Of a stretch of 64,000 nt of DNA, positions 29,470-38,163 are shown one piece after another (position 1 is the stretch's first letter; each line of letters opens with the position of its first letter). Made by a program: the position numbers and the translations under genes. This stretch comes from Luteibacter aegosomatissinici (lineage in GTDB: Bacteria; Pseudomonadota; Gammaproteobacteria; Xanthomonadales; Rhodanobacteraceae), in assembly GCF_023078495.1 (NCBI RefSeq), contig NZ_CP095742.1, forward strand, positions 3,596,001 to 3,660,000, in the 5' to 3' direction. The notes beneath the pieces are model-generated. The model saw only the letters and a program-made list of their open reading frames with translations. It was not told the origin of the DNA and made no database searches.

Positions 29470-30294
29470 ATGCGGCGGCGTGTATTGCCCGGCTTCGGGT
29501 TGAGCCTTGGCTATGCCGTCGCCTACCTGGGGCTGATTGTCCTTCTGCCGTTGGCCGCGTTGGCGTGGAAGGCATCGGATGTCGGGTTCAGTGGCATCCT
29601 GCGTCTGCTCTCGTCACCACGCACGCAGGCGGCGTTGAAGCTCAGCTTCGGCGGCGCGCTGGTCGCTGCTTGCGTCAACGTGGTCGTTGGGCTGGCCGTG
29701 ACGTGGGCGCTGGTGCGTTACCGCTTCCCCGGGCGCCGCGTGCTCGATGCGCTCATCGACCTGCCGTTCGCCCTGCCCACCGCCGTTGCGGGTATCGCGC
29801 TGACGGCGATCTACGCGCCCAACGGCTGGCTGGGTCGCTGGCTGGTGCCGCTCGGCATCCAGGTGGCGTATACGCCACTTGGCGTGCTGGTGGCCATGGT
29901 GTTTGTCGGCTTCCCTTTCGTGGTACGCACGCTACAGCCCGTGCTGCAATCGCTGGAACAGGAAGTGGAGGACGCGGCGGAAAGCCTGGGAGCCACCGCG
30001 GCGCAGACTTTTCTTCGGGTGATCCTGCCTACGCTCTTGCCTACATTGCTTACGGGCTTTGCACTCGCGCTGGCACGCGCCGTGGGTGAATACGGCTCGG
30101 TGATCTTCATCGCCGGAAACATTCCCCTGCGCTCGGAGATTGCACCCCTGCTGATCGTGCAGAAGCTGGAAGAGTTCGATTACGCCGGTGCGTCGGCACT
30201 CGGCATCGTGATGCTCCTGTTCTCGCTGGCCTTGCTGGTGCTGGTGTCTGTCGTACAGCGGTGGACCCGGCGCTGGGCGGAGGCAGCGGCGTGA
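29470..30294 (+). CDS. cysT: Sulfate ABC transporter permease CysT
   Basis: A 274-residue inner-membrane permease with about six transmembrane segments. The cytoplasmic EAA loop that contacts CysA reads DAAESLGATAAQTFLRVILP (about residues 168-187). Together with CysW it forms the channel. It starts 2 nt after sbp and its stop overlaps the cysW start (GTGA). Confidence 0.95.
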   Translation: MRRRVLPGFGLSLGYAVAYLGLIVLLPLAALAWKASDVGFSGILRLLSSPRTQAALKLSFGGALVAACVNVVVGLAVTWALVRYRFPGRRVLDALIDLPFALPTAVAGIALTAIYAPNGWLGRWLVPLGIQVAYTPLGVLVAMVFVGFPFVVRTLQPVLQSLEQEVEDAAESLGATAAQTFLRVILPTLLPTLLTGFALALARAVGEYGSVIFIAGNIPLRSEIAPLLIVQKLEEFDYAGASALGIVMLLFSLALLVLVSVVQRWTRRWAEAAA

Positions 30295-31154
30295 AAGCAC
30301 GTATCGACAAGCGCCGCGCCGGGCTCGTCAGGCGGCTGGGCCGCGGGCTCATCATCCTGCTGGCCAGCCTGTTCCTGTGCCTGTTCCTGGTGGTGCCACT
30401 GGCATCCGTATTCGTCGAGGCGCTTCGCCAGGGCGCGCATGCTTTCCTTGATAGCCTGGACCAGGCAGAAGCCATCGCCGCCATCCGCCTTACCTTGCTG
30501 GTCGCGGTGATCAGCGTGCCGCTCAACGTCGTCTTCGGCATCGCGGCGGCATGGGCGATGACCCGTTTCGAGTTCCGCGGCAAGGCCCTGCTCGGTGCGT
30601 TTATCGATTTGCCGCTATCGGTTTCGCCGGTGGTCTCGGGCCTGCTGTTCGTCCTCATGTTCGGCGCACAAGGCTGGTTCGGGCCGTGGTTCGCGGCGCA
30701 TGACATCCAGGTCATCTTTGCCGTGCCCGGCCTGATCCTCGCCACCATATTCATCACACTACCGTTCGTCGCACGCGAGCTCATCCCCCTGATGCAGGCC
30801 CAGGGCAGCGAGGAAGAGGAAGCGGCCCGCGTGCTCGGCGCCAGCGGCCTACAGACGTTTTTCCGGGTCACGCTGCCGAATATCCGCTGGGCGCTGTTGT
30901 ATGGCGTGCTGCTGTGTAACGCGCGTGCCATGGGTGAATTCGGCGCCGTGTCCGTCGTCTCCGGTCATATCCGTGGCCTGACGACCACCATGCCGCTCGA
31001 AGTCGAGATGCGCTACAACGAGTACAACTACGTCGGCGCCTTCGCCATCGCCAGCCTGCTCGCCTTGCTGGCCCTGGTCACCCTGGCGGTGAAATCCTTC
31101 CTGGAATGGCGCTACCACAACGACATGGACGCTACGGCGCCACGGCGCCGCTGA
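30291..31154 (+). CDS. cysW: Sulfate ABC transporter permease CysW
   Basis: A 287-residue permease, partner of CysT, with about six membrane segments and an EAA loop EEAARVLGASGLQTFFRVTLP-like (key part ARVLGASGLQTFFRV). The start is the GTG at 30291, which overlaps the cysT stop and has GGAGG 7 nt upstream; the ATG at 30261 would lie inside cysT. The ending YRHN-type tail is replaced here by a short polar run. Confidence 0.94.
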   Translation: MKARIDKRRAGLVRRLGRGLIILLASLFLCLFLVVPLASVFVEALRQGAHAFLDSLDQAEAIAAIRLTLLVAVISVPLNVVFGIAAAWAMTRFEFRGKALLGAFIDLPLSVSPVVSGLLFVLMFGAQGWFGPWFAAHDIQVIFAVPGLILATIFITLPFVARELIPLMQAQGSEEEEAARVLGASGLQTFFRVTLPNIRWALLYGVLLCNARAMGEFGAVSVVSGHIRGLTTTMPLEVEMRYNEYNYVGAFAIASLLALLALVTLAVKSFLEWRYHNDMDATAPRRR

Positions 31155-31163
31155 GAACTGCTG

Positions 31164-32270
31164 ATGACACTTGCCTTGCAACGGCTTACCCGCCAGTTCA
31201 ATGACCTCGCCGCCCTGGACGATGTCAGCCTTGATATTGCCGATGGCGAGTTCCTTGCGCTGGTCGGACCATCGGGCTCGGGCAAGACGACGCTGCTGCG
31301 TATCCTCGCCGGACTCGATTACCCCGATTCGGGAACCGTCACCCAGAACGGACAGGATTTCCTCGCTGCTTCGGCGCGCGAGCGCAACGTCGGGCTGGTT
31401 TTCCAGCACTACGCGTTGTTCCGCCACCTGACCGTACGTGAGAACGTGGCGTTCGGCCTGCGCGTACGGCCCCGGCGACGCAGGCCGTCGCGAAGCGATA
31501 TTCGCGCACGGGTCGACACCCTGCTGAAGCGCGTGCAGTTGGGTGAACTGGGTGACCGCTACCCTAGCCAGCTTTCGGGTGGCCAGCGCCAGCGTGTCGC
31601 GCTTGCCCGCGCATTGGCTATCGAACCGGATGTATTACTGCTGGATGAGCCCTTCGGCGCGCTCGATGCGCAGGTGCGCACGGCACTCCGCCGCTGGCTG
31701 CGCGAACTGCATGAGGACATGGGACTCACGACCGTGTTCGTGACCCACGACCAGGAAGAAGCGCTGGAGCTTGCCGACCGGCTTGTTGTCATGAACAAGG
31801 GCCGCATCGAACAGGTCGGGCCGCCGCATGCGATCTACCAGGATCCGGCGACACCGTTCGTCTGTGAGTTCATCGGGCGCACCAACCGCATTCCGCTCTT
31901 GCGCCACGATGGCATGTGGGTCGCCGGCGGCTGGTCCACGCCAGCGGCCACATCACACGGCAGGTTCAAGCGCGCCGTGGCCTATGTGCGGCCCGAGCAC
32001 CTGTCACTGTCGCCCCCTGCCGACGCGCCCGCCTGGGAAGCACGCCTGCGCCATGTGTATCTCGCAGGCAGCGTGGCCCACCTGGATATCCATGTGGCCG
32101 AGATCGACCAGACGCTTGAAGTGGATGTAGCCAGCGAAGACCTCGGCCGCCTTTCGCTGCAACCCGGTGCCGTGCTGCGCATCGCACCCACGGCGCTGGT
32201 GGCCTTCCCGCTGGATGACCTTACCGCGCCGCAGCCAATCGCCAGCGAACGCTGGGTGCTACGCAACTAA
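31164..32270 (+). CDS. cysA: Sulfate/thiosulfate ABC transporter ATP-binding protein CysA
   Basis: A 368-residue ATPase. Walker A is GPSGSGKTT (about residues 35-43), the signature [15 protein letters not shown] (about 136-150), Walker [12 protein letters not shown], and the switch histidine lies in [10 protein letters not shown]. The C-terminal 130 residues are a TOBE-like regulatory domain. It closes the operon, 9 nt after cysW, and is followed by a REP element rather than a clear terminator. Confidence 0.95.
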   Translation: MTLALQRLTRQFNDLAALDDVSLDIADGEFLALVGPSGSGKTTLLRILAGLDYPDSGTVTQNGQDFLAASARERNVGLVFQHYALFRHLTVRENVAFGLRVRPRRRRPSRSDIRARVDTLLKRVQLGELGDRYPSQLSGGQRQRVALARALAIEPDVLLLDEPFGALDAQVRTALRRWLRELHEDMGLTTVFVTHDQEEALELADRLVVMNKGRIEQVGPPHAIYQDPATPFVCEFIGRTNRIPLLRHDGMWVAGGWSTPAATSHGRFKRAVAYVRPEHLSLSPPADAPAWEARLRHVYLAGSVAHLDIHVAEIDQTLEVDVASEDLGRLSLQPGAVLRIAPTALVAFPLDDLTAPQPIASERWVLRN

Positions 32271-32272
32271 CC

Positions 32273-32298
32273 TGTAGGAGCGTGCTTGCACGCGATGG
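32273..32298. repeat. REP-like element, single copy
   Basis: TGTAGGAGCGTGCTTGCACG then CGATGG. The core carries paired GTGC/GCAC changes that keep the hairpin. It lies 2 nt after the cysA stop. Confidence 0.85.
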
Positions 32299-32384
32299 GC
32301 CCGCGCAATCCGCACCGTCTGTTTTACGAGACGGTTGGCGCCTCGCGGCAACTTCGGACAAGTGGCGTCGACGTGACCGTTTGG

Positions 32385-32663
32385 CTAGCGGCGATCAGCC
32401 TGGTCCCATGCCCAGCGCGCATGCGCCCTCCCTACACGCTCCACCCCCGCCTGCGTCATGGCGGCCACGGCCTCAAGGGAAAGGCCCAACTGCTTGTAAT
32501 CCACGCTATCGGCTTCGTGAACCAGATCAGCCAATGTGCTCGTGACGCCACGCGCGTATTGGAGCCAGAGTGTGGCTTCGTTCAACAGCTCATGGACGGT
32601 GGGTTCGTTCTCGATGGCAGCGCCTGCGTTAAGGGGCGCCAGGTTCTCTTCAGATGCATTCAT
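32385..32663 (-). CDS. Small helical protein, DUF3077-like layout
   Basis: A 92-residue, acidic and probably all-helical protein with no signal peptide. It reads MNASEENLAPLNAGA, then a long amphipathic region (TVHELLNEATLWLQYARGV, LEAVAAMTQAGVERVGRAH). The plan recalls small Pseudomonas and xanthomonad DUF3077 proteins, but I am not sure of the family. The ATG at 32663 is preceded by AGGGAG 9 nt upstream, which favours it over the longer frame from 32741. It faces the cysA operon. Function unknown. Confidence 0.6.
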   Translation of the reverse strand: MNASEENLAPLNAGAAIENEPTVHELLNEATLWLQYARGVTSTLADLVHEADSVDYKQLGLSLEAVAAMTQAGVERVGRAHARWAWDQADRR

Positions 32664-32912
32664 TCGCTTTCTCCCTGCAGCCGCCGCCACGCGTTCTAAC
32701 GTGGCACGACAGTCAATACGACCTGCCATGCCACGGACCATAGGATCGCGGGTTCACCGGCGGCCCGTGTCCGGGCGCCAGGCGGCTTGATTGATGAAGT
32801 GGTTTGCAGCGACAACTGCCCGTGAGGCTTGCCAGGCGCGATGCCTGCCTCATTCGATCAAGAATTGCCTCAAAAACGGCTGTCGCAGCGGTTCTTCAAC
32901 CGCGCCTGCGGC

Positions 32913-32996
32913 TTATGCAGGCGGCCCGTTAACCGATGAGATGCCGCCGGGGGGATCCGGCGGGCGGGCGTGTGCCGTATGATCAACAACAGCCAT
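32913..32996 (-). CDS. Possible 27-residue small protein
   Basis: The frame runs from ATG (32996-32994) to TAA (32915-32913) and reads MAVVDHTAHARPPDPPGGIS, then SVNGPPA. A very good ribosome-binding site, AAGGAAG, lies 6 nt upstream, which is the main support. The peptide is proline- and glycine-rich and has no membrane segment. It resembles no family I know and could be a leader peptide or chance. The two hairpins at 33033-33113 lie upstream in its presumed leader. Confidence 0.3.
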   Translation of the reverse strand: MAVVDHTAHARPPDPPGGISSVNGPPA

Positions 32997-33200
32997 GATT
33001 AACTTCCTTTCAGTTAGTTATGGTTAGCGGGTCAGGTGTGTTCCAGCACACCTGGCTCGCGACTTCACCGCCATGCGGTGCGTCGCCTCGGACCTTGCGA
33101 CCGGCGAGGCGACAAACAGACCCTAGCAAAAGCATTTCGCCTTGTCTGTAGGCGTTAGCCACCATGATTGAAGGCACATCGCTGCGGGTACGCGAACACG

Positions 33201-33232
33201 CGATGTAGGGTTGTGGCGAGCGCGCTCCTACA
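33201..33232. repeat. Decayed REP-like element
   Basis: CGATGTAGG and a downstream GCGAGCGCGCTCCTACA are recognisable as REP arms, but the pairing is broken. Confidence 0.5.
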
Positions 33233-33379
33233 CCTGGTTGATCTCGTCATGCGAGGCATTCATGCGGATGTTTCATAGGACCATCCCTGTTGACGGGCTT
33301 AATTCTCAAGCCCTGTGCTGCTAAAACGTGAATCCCTGACACCGAAACGCCGGACTTCGAACCAACGGCGAGACTACGC

Positions 33380-34126
33380 ATGAATCCACTGATCCAAACG
33401 ATGCATTCGGCTCTCGAGGCCACCGACCCCGATTTGGCGCAGATTGTGATGCGCGTCGCCGAAGATATCGATGCTTCATCACACATGGACGCAACGGCGC
33501 AGTTCGTCGTGCAATCAGGCGCCATGGTGGCGATCGGCAGCATGCGCCAGCTTACCCTTCTACTGGACGCTGCCCTTGCCGCCGGCCTTGAGGCGGCGAC
33601 ATTCAAGGAGGTGATTTACCAGGCCGTGCCTTACGCTGGCATGGGCAAGGCACTGGAAGCGCTCGATATACTGAATAGCTTCCTCGCCCGGAACAGCCTG
33701 CCGATGCGGCACGAAGGCTACGCGACCGTTACGACGTCTGATCGACACGCGAAGGGCATCGCCCTGCAGAAGGACATCGTGGGCGCTGAGACCATCGACA
33801 CGATGTACGCCACTGCGCCGGCGGATCTGCTCCACATCCAGAAGCTTCTCTCCGCGAATTGTTTCGGCGACCATGTTGCCCGCGTGGGCCTGAGTGTGCC
33901 CACACGCGAACTGCTCACGCTCGCCATCCTCGCCTCGCTTGGTGGCTGTGAACCGCAACTCAAGGCACATGTCGCGGCGAACGCGCGTGCAGGCAACGGC
34001 CGCGCCGTGCTGATCGATGTGATGACCCACCTGCTGCCACTCATCGGCTACCCGCGGACGTTGAACGCGCTGCGCATCATCGGTGAAGTGCTGCCGCCTG
34101 AACCCAATTCGCCCGCTACGTCCTGA
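33380..34126 (+). CDS. Carboxymuconolactone decarboxylase-like protein, two-domain
   Basis: A 248-residue cytosolic protein with two tandem CMD-like modules, about residues 25-105 and 145-240. The second carries the clearest family match, LTLAILASLGGCEPQLKAHV followed by LLPLIGYPRTLNAL. The CxxC pair of the AhpD peroxidase group is absent, so a lactone decarboxylase-like or other role is more likely than peroxidase. It is flanked by REP elements and has no evident operon partner. Substrate unknown. Confidence 0.82.
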   Translation: MNPLIQTMHSALEATDPDLAQIVMRVAEDIDASSHMDATAQFVVQSGAMVAIGSMRQLTLLLDAALAAGLEAATFKEVIYQAVPYAGMGKALEALDILNSFLARNSLPMRHEGYATVTTSDRHAKGIALQKDIVGAETIDTMYATAPADLLHIQKLLSANCFGDHVARVGLSVPTRELLTLAILASLGGCEPQLKAHVAANARAGNGRAVLIDVMTHLLPLIGYPRTLNALRIIGEVLPPEPNSPATS

Positions 34127-34190
34127 TTTGCCCGGTTCGGCGGTGACCCGGCTGGAAAGCATGGCCGACAAATTACCTGCATGCCCCCCG

Positions 34191-34258
34191 GTAGGAGCGC
34201 GCTTGCGCGCGATGCAATGGTTCGGCAAGCCCCGATCGCGTGCAAGCACGCTCCTACA
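34191..34258. repeat. REP-like inverted pair
   Basis: GTAGGAGCGCGCTTGCGCGC at 34191 faces a copy ending at 34258 with the variant core CGTGCAAGCACG. It lies between the convergent CMD-like gene and thyA. Confidence 0.9.
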
Positions 34259-34272
34259 GGGCCCGCGCTGCG

Positions 34273-35067
34273 TTAGACGGCAACAGGCGCCTTGATCGCC
34301 GGGTGCGGATCGTAATCCACGATCGACACATCCTCGAAGCGGAAGCCGAAGATGTTCTTCACTTCCGGATTCAACACCAGCTTCGGTAGCGCACGCGGTT
34401 CGCGGGCGAGCTGCTTCTGCGCCTGCTCGATATGGTTCGAATACAGGTGCGCATCGCCCAGCGTGTGGACGAAGTCGCCGACCTCCAGCCCGGTGACCTG
34501 GGCGATCATGTGGGTCAGCAGTGCGTAGCTGGCGATGTTGAACGGGATGCCGAGGAAGATATCGCCCGAGCGCTGGTACAGCTGGCACGAGAGCTTTCCG
34601 TTCGCCACGTAGAACTGGAACATGGTGTGGCACGGCATCAGCGCCATCTTCGGCAGCTCGCCCACGTTCCAGGCGGAAACGATGAGGCGGCGCGAATCCG
34701 GGTTGCGCTTAATCTCTTCCACCACCCAGGCGATCTGGTCGACCACCTTGCCATCGGCCGTGGGCCACGCACGCCACTGGCGGCCGTACACCGGACCGAG
34801 GTCGCCGTTGGCATCGGCCCACTCATCCCAGATGCTGACGCCGTTTTCCTTCAGGTAAGCGATGTTCGTATCGCCCTGCAGGAACCAGATCAGCTCGTGG
34901 ATGATCGAGCGCAGGTGCAGCTTCTTGGTGGTGACGAGCGGGAAACCCTTCGCCAGGTCGTAGCGCATCTGCCAGCCGAACACGCTGCGCGTGCCGGTAC
35001 CGGTGCGGTCGGCCTTATCGGCGCCGTGCTCAAGGACGTGGCGGAGCAGTTCGAGATAGGGCTGCAT
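34273..35067 (-). CDS. thyA: Thymidylate synthase
   Basis: ThyA methylates dUMP to dTMP using methylene-tetrahydrofolate. The 264 residues equal the length of the E. coli enzyme. The catalytic Cys146 lies in [11 protein letters not shown], the phosphate-binding region in [20 protein letters not shown] (about residues 165-184), and the N-terminus is [15 protein letters not shown]. The ATG at 35067 is 15 nt after the lgt stop, giving the conserved lgt-thyA pair. The frame open further upstream overlaps lgt and is not used. Confidence 0.98.
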   Translation of the reverse strand: MQPYLELLRHVLEHGADKADRTGTGTRSVFGWQMRYDLAKGFPLVTTKKLHLRSIIHELIWFLQGDTNIAYLKENGVSIWDEWADANGDLGPVYGRQWRAWPTADGKVVDQIAWVVEEIKRNPDSRRLIVSAWNVGELPKMALMPCHTMFQFYVANGKLSCQLYQRSGDIFLGIPFNIASYALLTHMIAQVTGLEVGDFVHTLGDAHLYSNHIEQAQKQLAREPRALPKLVLNPEVKNIFGFRFEDVSIVDYDPHPAIKAPVAV

Positions 35068-35081
35068 GGCGAAGGACGATA

Positions 35082-35909
35082 TCACGTAGCGGTAGCGGTG
35101 GGCGCTGCGACCGGCGCGTAGGGCGCGCGGCGCGACATCAGCAGCCAGAGGATGCCCAGGGCGATCAGCGGCAGCGAAAGGATCTGGCCCATGGTGACCC
35201 AGCCAAAGGCCAGGTAACCCAGCTGCGCATCGGGCACGCGCACGAATTCGATGGTGAAGCGGAACACGCCGTAAAGCAGCGCGAACAGGCCGGATACCGC
35301 GTAGCGCGGGCGCGGTTTCATCGAGAACACCCACAGCACGGTGAACATCACCACGCCTTCCAGGGTGAACTCATACAGGGGGTTCGGGTGGCGCGGCAGC
35401 ATATCCGGCGCGTGCGGGAAGATCATGCCGATGGGCAGATCGGTAGGCTTGCCCCACAGTTCGCCATTGATGAAGTTGCCCAGGCGGCCAAGGCCGAGGC
35501 CGAGCGGCACCAGTGGCGCCACGAAATCCATGGTGTCGAAGAACTTGACGCCGTTGCGCCGTGACCACCACAGGCCGGCCACCAGCACACCCAGCAGGCC
35601 GCCGTGGAACGACATGCCGCCATCCCACACGCGGAAGATGGCCAGCGGGTCGGTCCAGATCCAGTTGATGGCGGTATAGAACAGCATGTAGCCGATACGG
35701 CCGCCCAGCACCACGCCCATCATGGCGTAGAACATCAGGTCGCTGAACCGGTCGGAGTTCACCGGCAGGCGCCCCTGGCGGCGGCGGTATTCACCCAGCG
35801 CCCAGCCACCCAGGAACCCCCCGAGGTACATCAAACCGTACCAGTGGACCTGCACCGGGCCAACGTGGAAGGCAACGGGTTCGAAGTGGACGACAAACGG
35901 AGAGGCCAT
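35082..35909 (-). CDS. lgt: Prolipoprotein diacylglyceryl transferase
   Basis: Lgt transfers diacylglycerol from phosphatidylglycerol to the lipobox cysteine, the step before LspA. The 275-residue integral membrane protein has about seven hydrophobic segments. It shows the Lgt signature [19 protein letters not shown] (about residues 140-158) and the MSFHGGLLG motif with the essential His (about 100). It is upstream of thyA and divergent from the S9 peptidase lipoprotein gene, itself a likely substrate. Confidence 0.97.
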   Translation of the reverse strand: MASPFVVHFEPVAFHVGPVQVHWYGLMYLGGFLGGWALGEYRRRQGRLPVNSDRFSDLMFYAMMGVVLGGRIGYMLFYTAINWIWTDPLAIFRVWDGGMSFHGGLLGVLVAGLWWSRRNGVKFFDTMDFVAPLVPLGLGLGRLGNFINGELWGKPTDLPIGMIFPHAPDMLPRHPNPLYEFTLEGVVMFTVLWVFSMKPRPRYAVSGLFALLYGVFRFTIEFVRVPDAQLGYLAFGWVTMGQILSLPLIALGILWLLMSRRAPYAPVAAPTATAT

Positions 35910-35968
35910 GGAGGGGCACGCAAAGGGGCGATCCCCAAGTGTACCGCCCCGGCTTGCGGCATGCCGCC

Positions 35969-35997
35969 TTGTGAAGACGGCGCAGGTGAGCTATAGA
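35969..35997 (+). promoter_or_regulatory. Putative sigma70 promoter of the S9 peptidase gene
   Basis: TTGTGA at 35969-35974, a 17-nt spacer and TATAGA at 35992-35997. The start would be about 55 nt upstream of the ATG. Confidence 0.55.
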
Positions 35998-36058
35998 GCC
36001 ATCCGGACCGCCGTCCGGGGGGATGGCGGCAAGGGAGCTTTTCCAGGGGAGTACCAAG

Positions 36059-38041
36059 ATGATGAACCGCCTTGCCCGGCCGTTGCTGGCCGCGCTGTGC
36101 CTGGCCGGCTGCGCCAGTGCCGCCACCGCCACGGACCTGATCCCGACCGCCGATTTCGCCCGGCACGCACCGATCACCGATCCGCTGCTCTCGCCCGATG
36201 GTCAGCACGTGTCCGTGGCCTACCACGATCCGGACGGAAAAACGCACGGCCTGGCGATTTTTGCGATCACGGATATGAGCAAGCCGATCACCCTGATCCG
36301 CATGCCGCCCTATGAACTGCCGGCGGATGTCATGTGGACCAGCAATACGCGCCTCGTGGTCGCCCGCGGCAAGATCGATGGCTCCATCGGCAACAAGACG
36401 TACACGGGCGAGCTGATGGCCGTGGATATCGACGGCAAGAACCCGGATTACCTTTATGGCTTCGAAGCTGTCGGCAAGCGCACCGGCACGCGCGCACTGG
36501 ATCGCGGCTGGGGCTATCTGGATGGCAAACCGCCGCAATCGAACGGGCACTTCTACATGCGCAGCGTCTCCTGGGAAAACCAGGATCGCAGCACCTTGTA
36601 CGACGTGGACGCGAAGAGCAGCGCACGCCGACAGATGGCCGACATCGGCATTGGCTACATGACCTTCATGGTCGATCCGGAAGGCACGCCGCGCTTCACT
36701 TACGGCGTGAATACCGATCACAAGTGGGTGGTGTACCGCCGCGACACCAATGGCGGCTGGGCCAAGGTGGACATGGATAGCGAGCACAAGCGGTTCACGC
36801 CGCTCGCGCAGGTCGCCGGCAGCAAGCGCATGTACGCCGAATACAGCCCCAATGGCATCGGTGGCGCGCTGGTGGAGCAGGATGAGGATGGCGGCAACGT
36901 CCGCATCATCCGCAAGGATGCGTTCAGCGACGTGTCCTCCACCGGGCTCTGGACGGCGCAGCCGGCACGTCCGTTCGCCACGCGCGCGGAAACCGGCCTG
37001 CCGACGGTCACCTATGTCGATCCGCAGGACCCCACCGCCAAGCTGCATATGGCCATCTCGCAGAAATTCCCGGGCTACGCGGTGAATTTCAACTCCTTCA
37101 GCGAGGATGGAAGCGAACTGATGTTCACGGTGTGGAGCGACCGTGACCCGGGCCGCGTCATGCTGATCAATACGAAGACCTTCAAGGTCAGCGCCCTGTA
37201 CACGGTCGCCCCGTGGATCGACCCAGCCAGGATGGCGGAGCGTCGGCCGCTTCACTTCAAGGCGCGTAACGGCGAAGAACTGGAAGCCATCCTAACGTTC
37301 CCCAAGGGCAAGCCCGAAACCAACCTGCCCATGGTGCTGATGCCGCACGGAGGCCCCTTCATGGAACAGGATTCGTGGGGCTACGACGATACGGCGCAAT
37401 TCCTGGCCAGCCGCGGTTACCTGGTGCTGCAGGTGAATTTCCATGGTTCCAGCGGCCGGGGCCACGATTTCAGCGAAGAGGGCTACAAAAAGTGGGGCAC
37501 CCTGCTCCAGGATGACCTGATCGATGGCGTGAAGTGGGCCATCAATGAGAAGTTTGCCGATGCCTCGCGGGTTTGCGTCTTCGGTGGCAGCTTCGGCGGC
37601 TACTCCGCCCTGATGGCGCCGATCCGGGAGCCGGGCATGTTCAAGTGCGCCGTCGGCTACGCCGGGGTCTATGACCTGCCCATGCAGTACGACAAGGGTG
37701 ATGTGCAGGAAAACAAGCGCGGGCGCGGCTATCTGGAGCTGACCCTGGGCACCGACCAGGCCATGCTCATTGCCAATTCGCCGGCCCGCAATGCCGATAA
37801 GCTGAACCTGCCTATCCTGCTGGTGCACGGCGAGGATGACGAGCGCGCCCCGTTCGCCCAGTTCAAGGCCATGAAGGCGGCGCTGGACGCGGCGCACAAG
37901 CCGTACGAGACGCTGACCAAGTCGGGCGAAAAGCACGGCTTCGTCAAGCCGGAGAACATCGAGGAGTTCTTCAACAAGATGGCCGCGTTCCTGGACCGTA
38001 ACATCGGCGATGGCGCAGCGGGCAAGGCGGCCGCTCCCTGA
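36059..38041 (+). CDS. S9 family peptidase (prolyl oligopeptidase/acylaminoacyl peptidase type), likely lipoprotein
   Basis: A 660-residue serine peptidase. The N-terminus has a lipobox LAGC at residues 15-18, so it is probably a membrane-anchored lipoprotein facing the periplasm. A beta-propeller-like region (about 40-400) is followed by an alpha/beta hydrolase domain with Ser511 (GGSFGGYS), Asp593 or Asp594 (HGEDDERAP) and His626 (GEKHGF). It probably trims oligopeptides. Of the two tandem ATGs the first (36059) follows GGGGAG. The adjacent TonB-dependent receptor genes suggest a role in nutrient scavenging, which is an inference. Confidence 0.93.
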   Translation: MMNRLARPLLAALCLAGCASAATATDLIPTADFARHAPITDPLLSPDGQHVSVAYHDPDGKTHGLAIFAITDMSKPITLIRMPPYELPADVMWTSNTRLVVARGKIDGSIGNKTYTGELMAVDIDGKNPDYLYGFEAVGKRTGTRALDRGWGYLDGKPPQSNGHFYMRSVSWENQDRSTLYDVDAKSSARRQMADIGIGYMTFMVDPEGTPRFTYGVNTDHKWVVYRRDTNGGWAKVDMDSEHKRFTPLAQVAGSKRMYAEYSPNGIGGALVEQDEDGGNVRIIRKDAFSDVSSTGLWTAQPARPFATRAETGLPTVTYVDPQDPTAKLHMAISQKFPGYAVNFNSFSEDGSELMFTVWSDRDPGRVMLINTKTFKVSALYTVAPWIDPARMAERRPLHFKARNGEELEAILTFPKGKPETNLPMVLMPHGGPFMEQDSWGYDDTAQFLASRGYLVLQVNFHGSSGRGHDFSEEGYKKWGTLLQDDLIDGVKWAINEKFADASRVCVFGGSFGGYSALMAPIREPGMFKCAVGYAGVYDLPMQYDKGDVQENKRGRGYLELTLGTDQAMLIANSPARNADKLNLPILLVHGEDDERAPFAQFKAMKAALDAAHKPYETLTKSGEKHGFVKPENIEEFFNKMAAFLDRNIGDGAAGKAAAP

Positions 38042-38079
38042 CCTGATGGCCACGGGGCAGCCGCCGTGACCCCCGGCGG

Positions 38080-38107
38080 TTGCCCCTTGCGCCCGCAAGC
38101 GTTATGT
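38080..38107 (+). promoter_or_regulatory. Putative promoter of the first TonB-dependent receptor gene
   Basis: TTGCCC (38080-38085), a 16-nt spacer and TTATGT (38102-38107) in the context GCGTTATGTTCGCGT. The same arrangement and nearly the same -10 context recur at 41174-41201 upstream of the second receptor gene. Confidence 0.5.
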
Positions 38108-38163
38108 TCGCGTGATCGCTGGGCCCGGGTGGTGCCTGGTGGGGATCGGGAGGTTGTCGGGGT

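Larger units (their letters stand above)
32664..33379. other. Gene-poor stretch of about 700 bp with hairpins and a possible tiny gene
   Basis: No convincing gene over 30 codons was found here. The stretch holds a possible 27-codon gene on the minus strand (32913-32996). Upstream of it on that strand are two perfect hairpins: CAGGTGTG/CACACCTG at 33033-33054 and GTCGCCTCG/CGAGGCGAC at 33082-33113. A decayed REP element lies at 33201-33232. Neither hairpin is followed by a T-run. The local composition is more AT-rich around 33000-33030 than in the neighbouring genes. Confidence 0.6.

Noticed and set aside
32791-32982. 63-codon plus-strand frame in the gene-poor stretch
   Set aside because: No ribosome-binding site, odd composition and no resemblance to a protein family.
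35831-37255. 474-codon antisense frame over lgt and the S9 peptidase gene
   Set aside because: It runs through two confident genes and lacks any motif.
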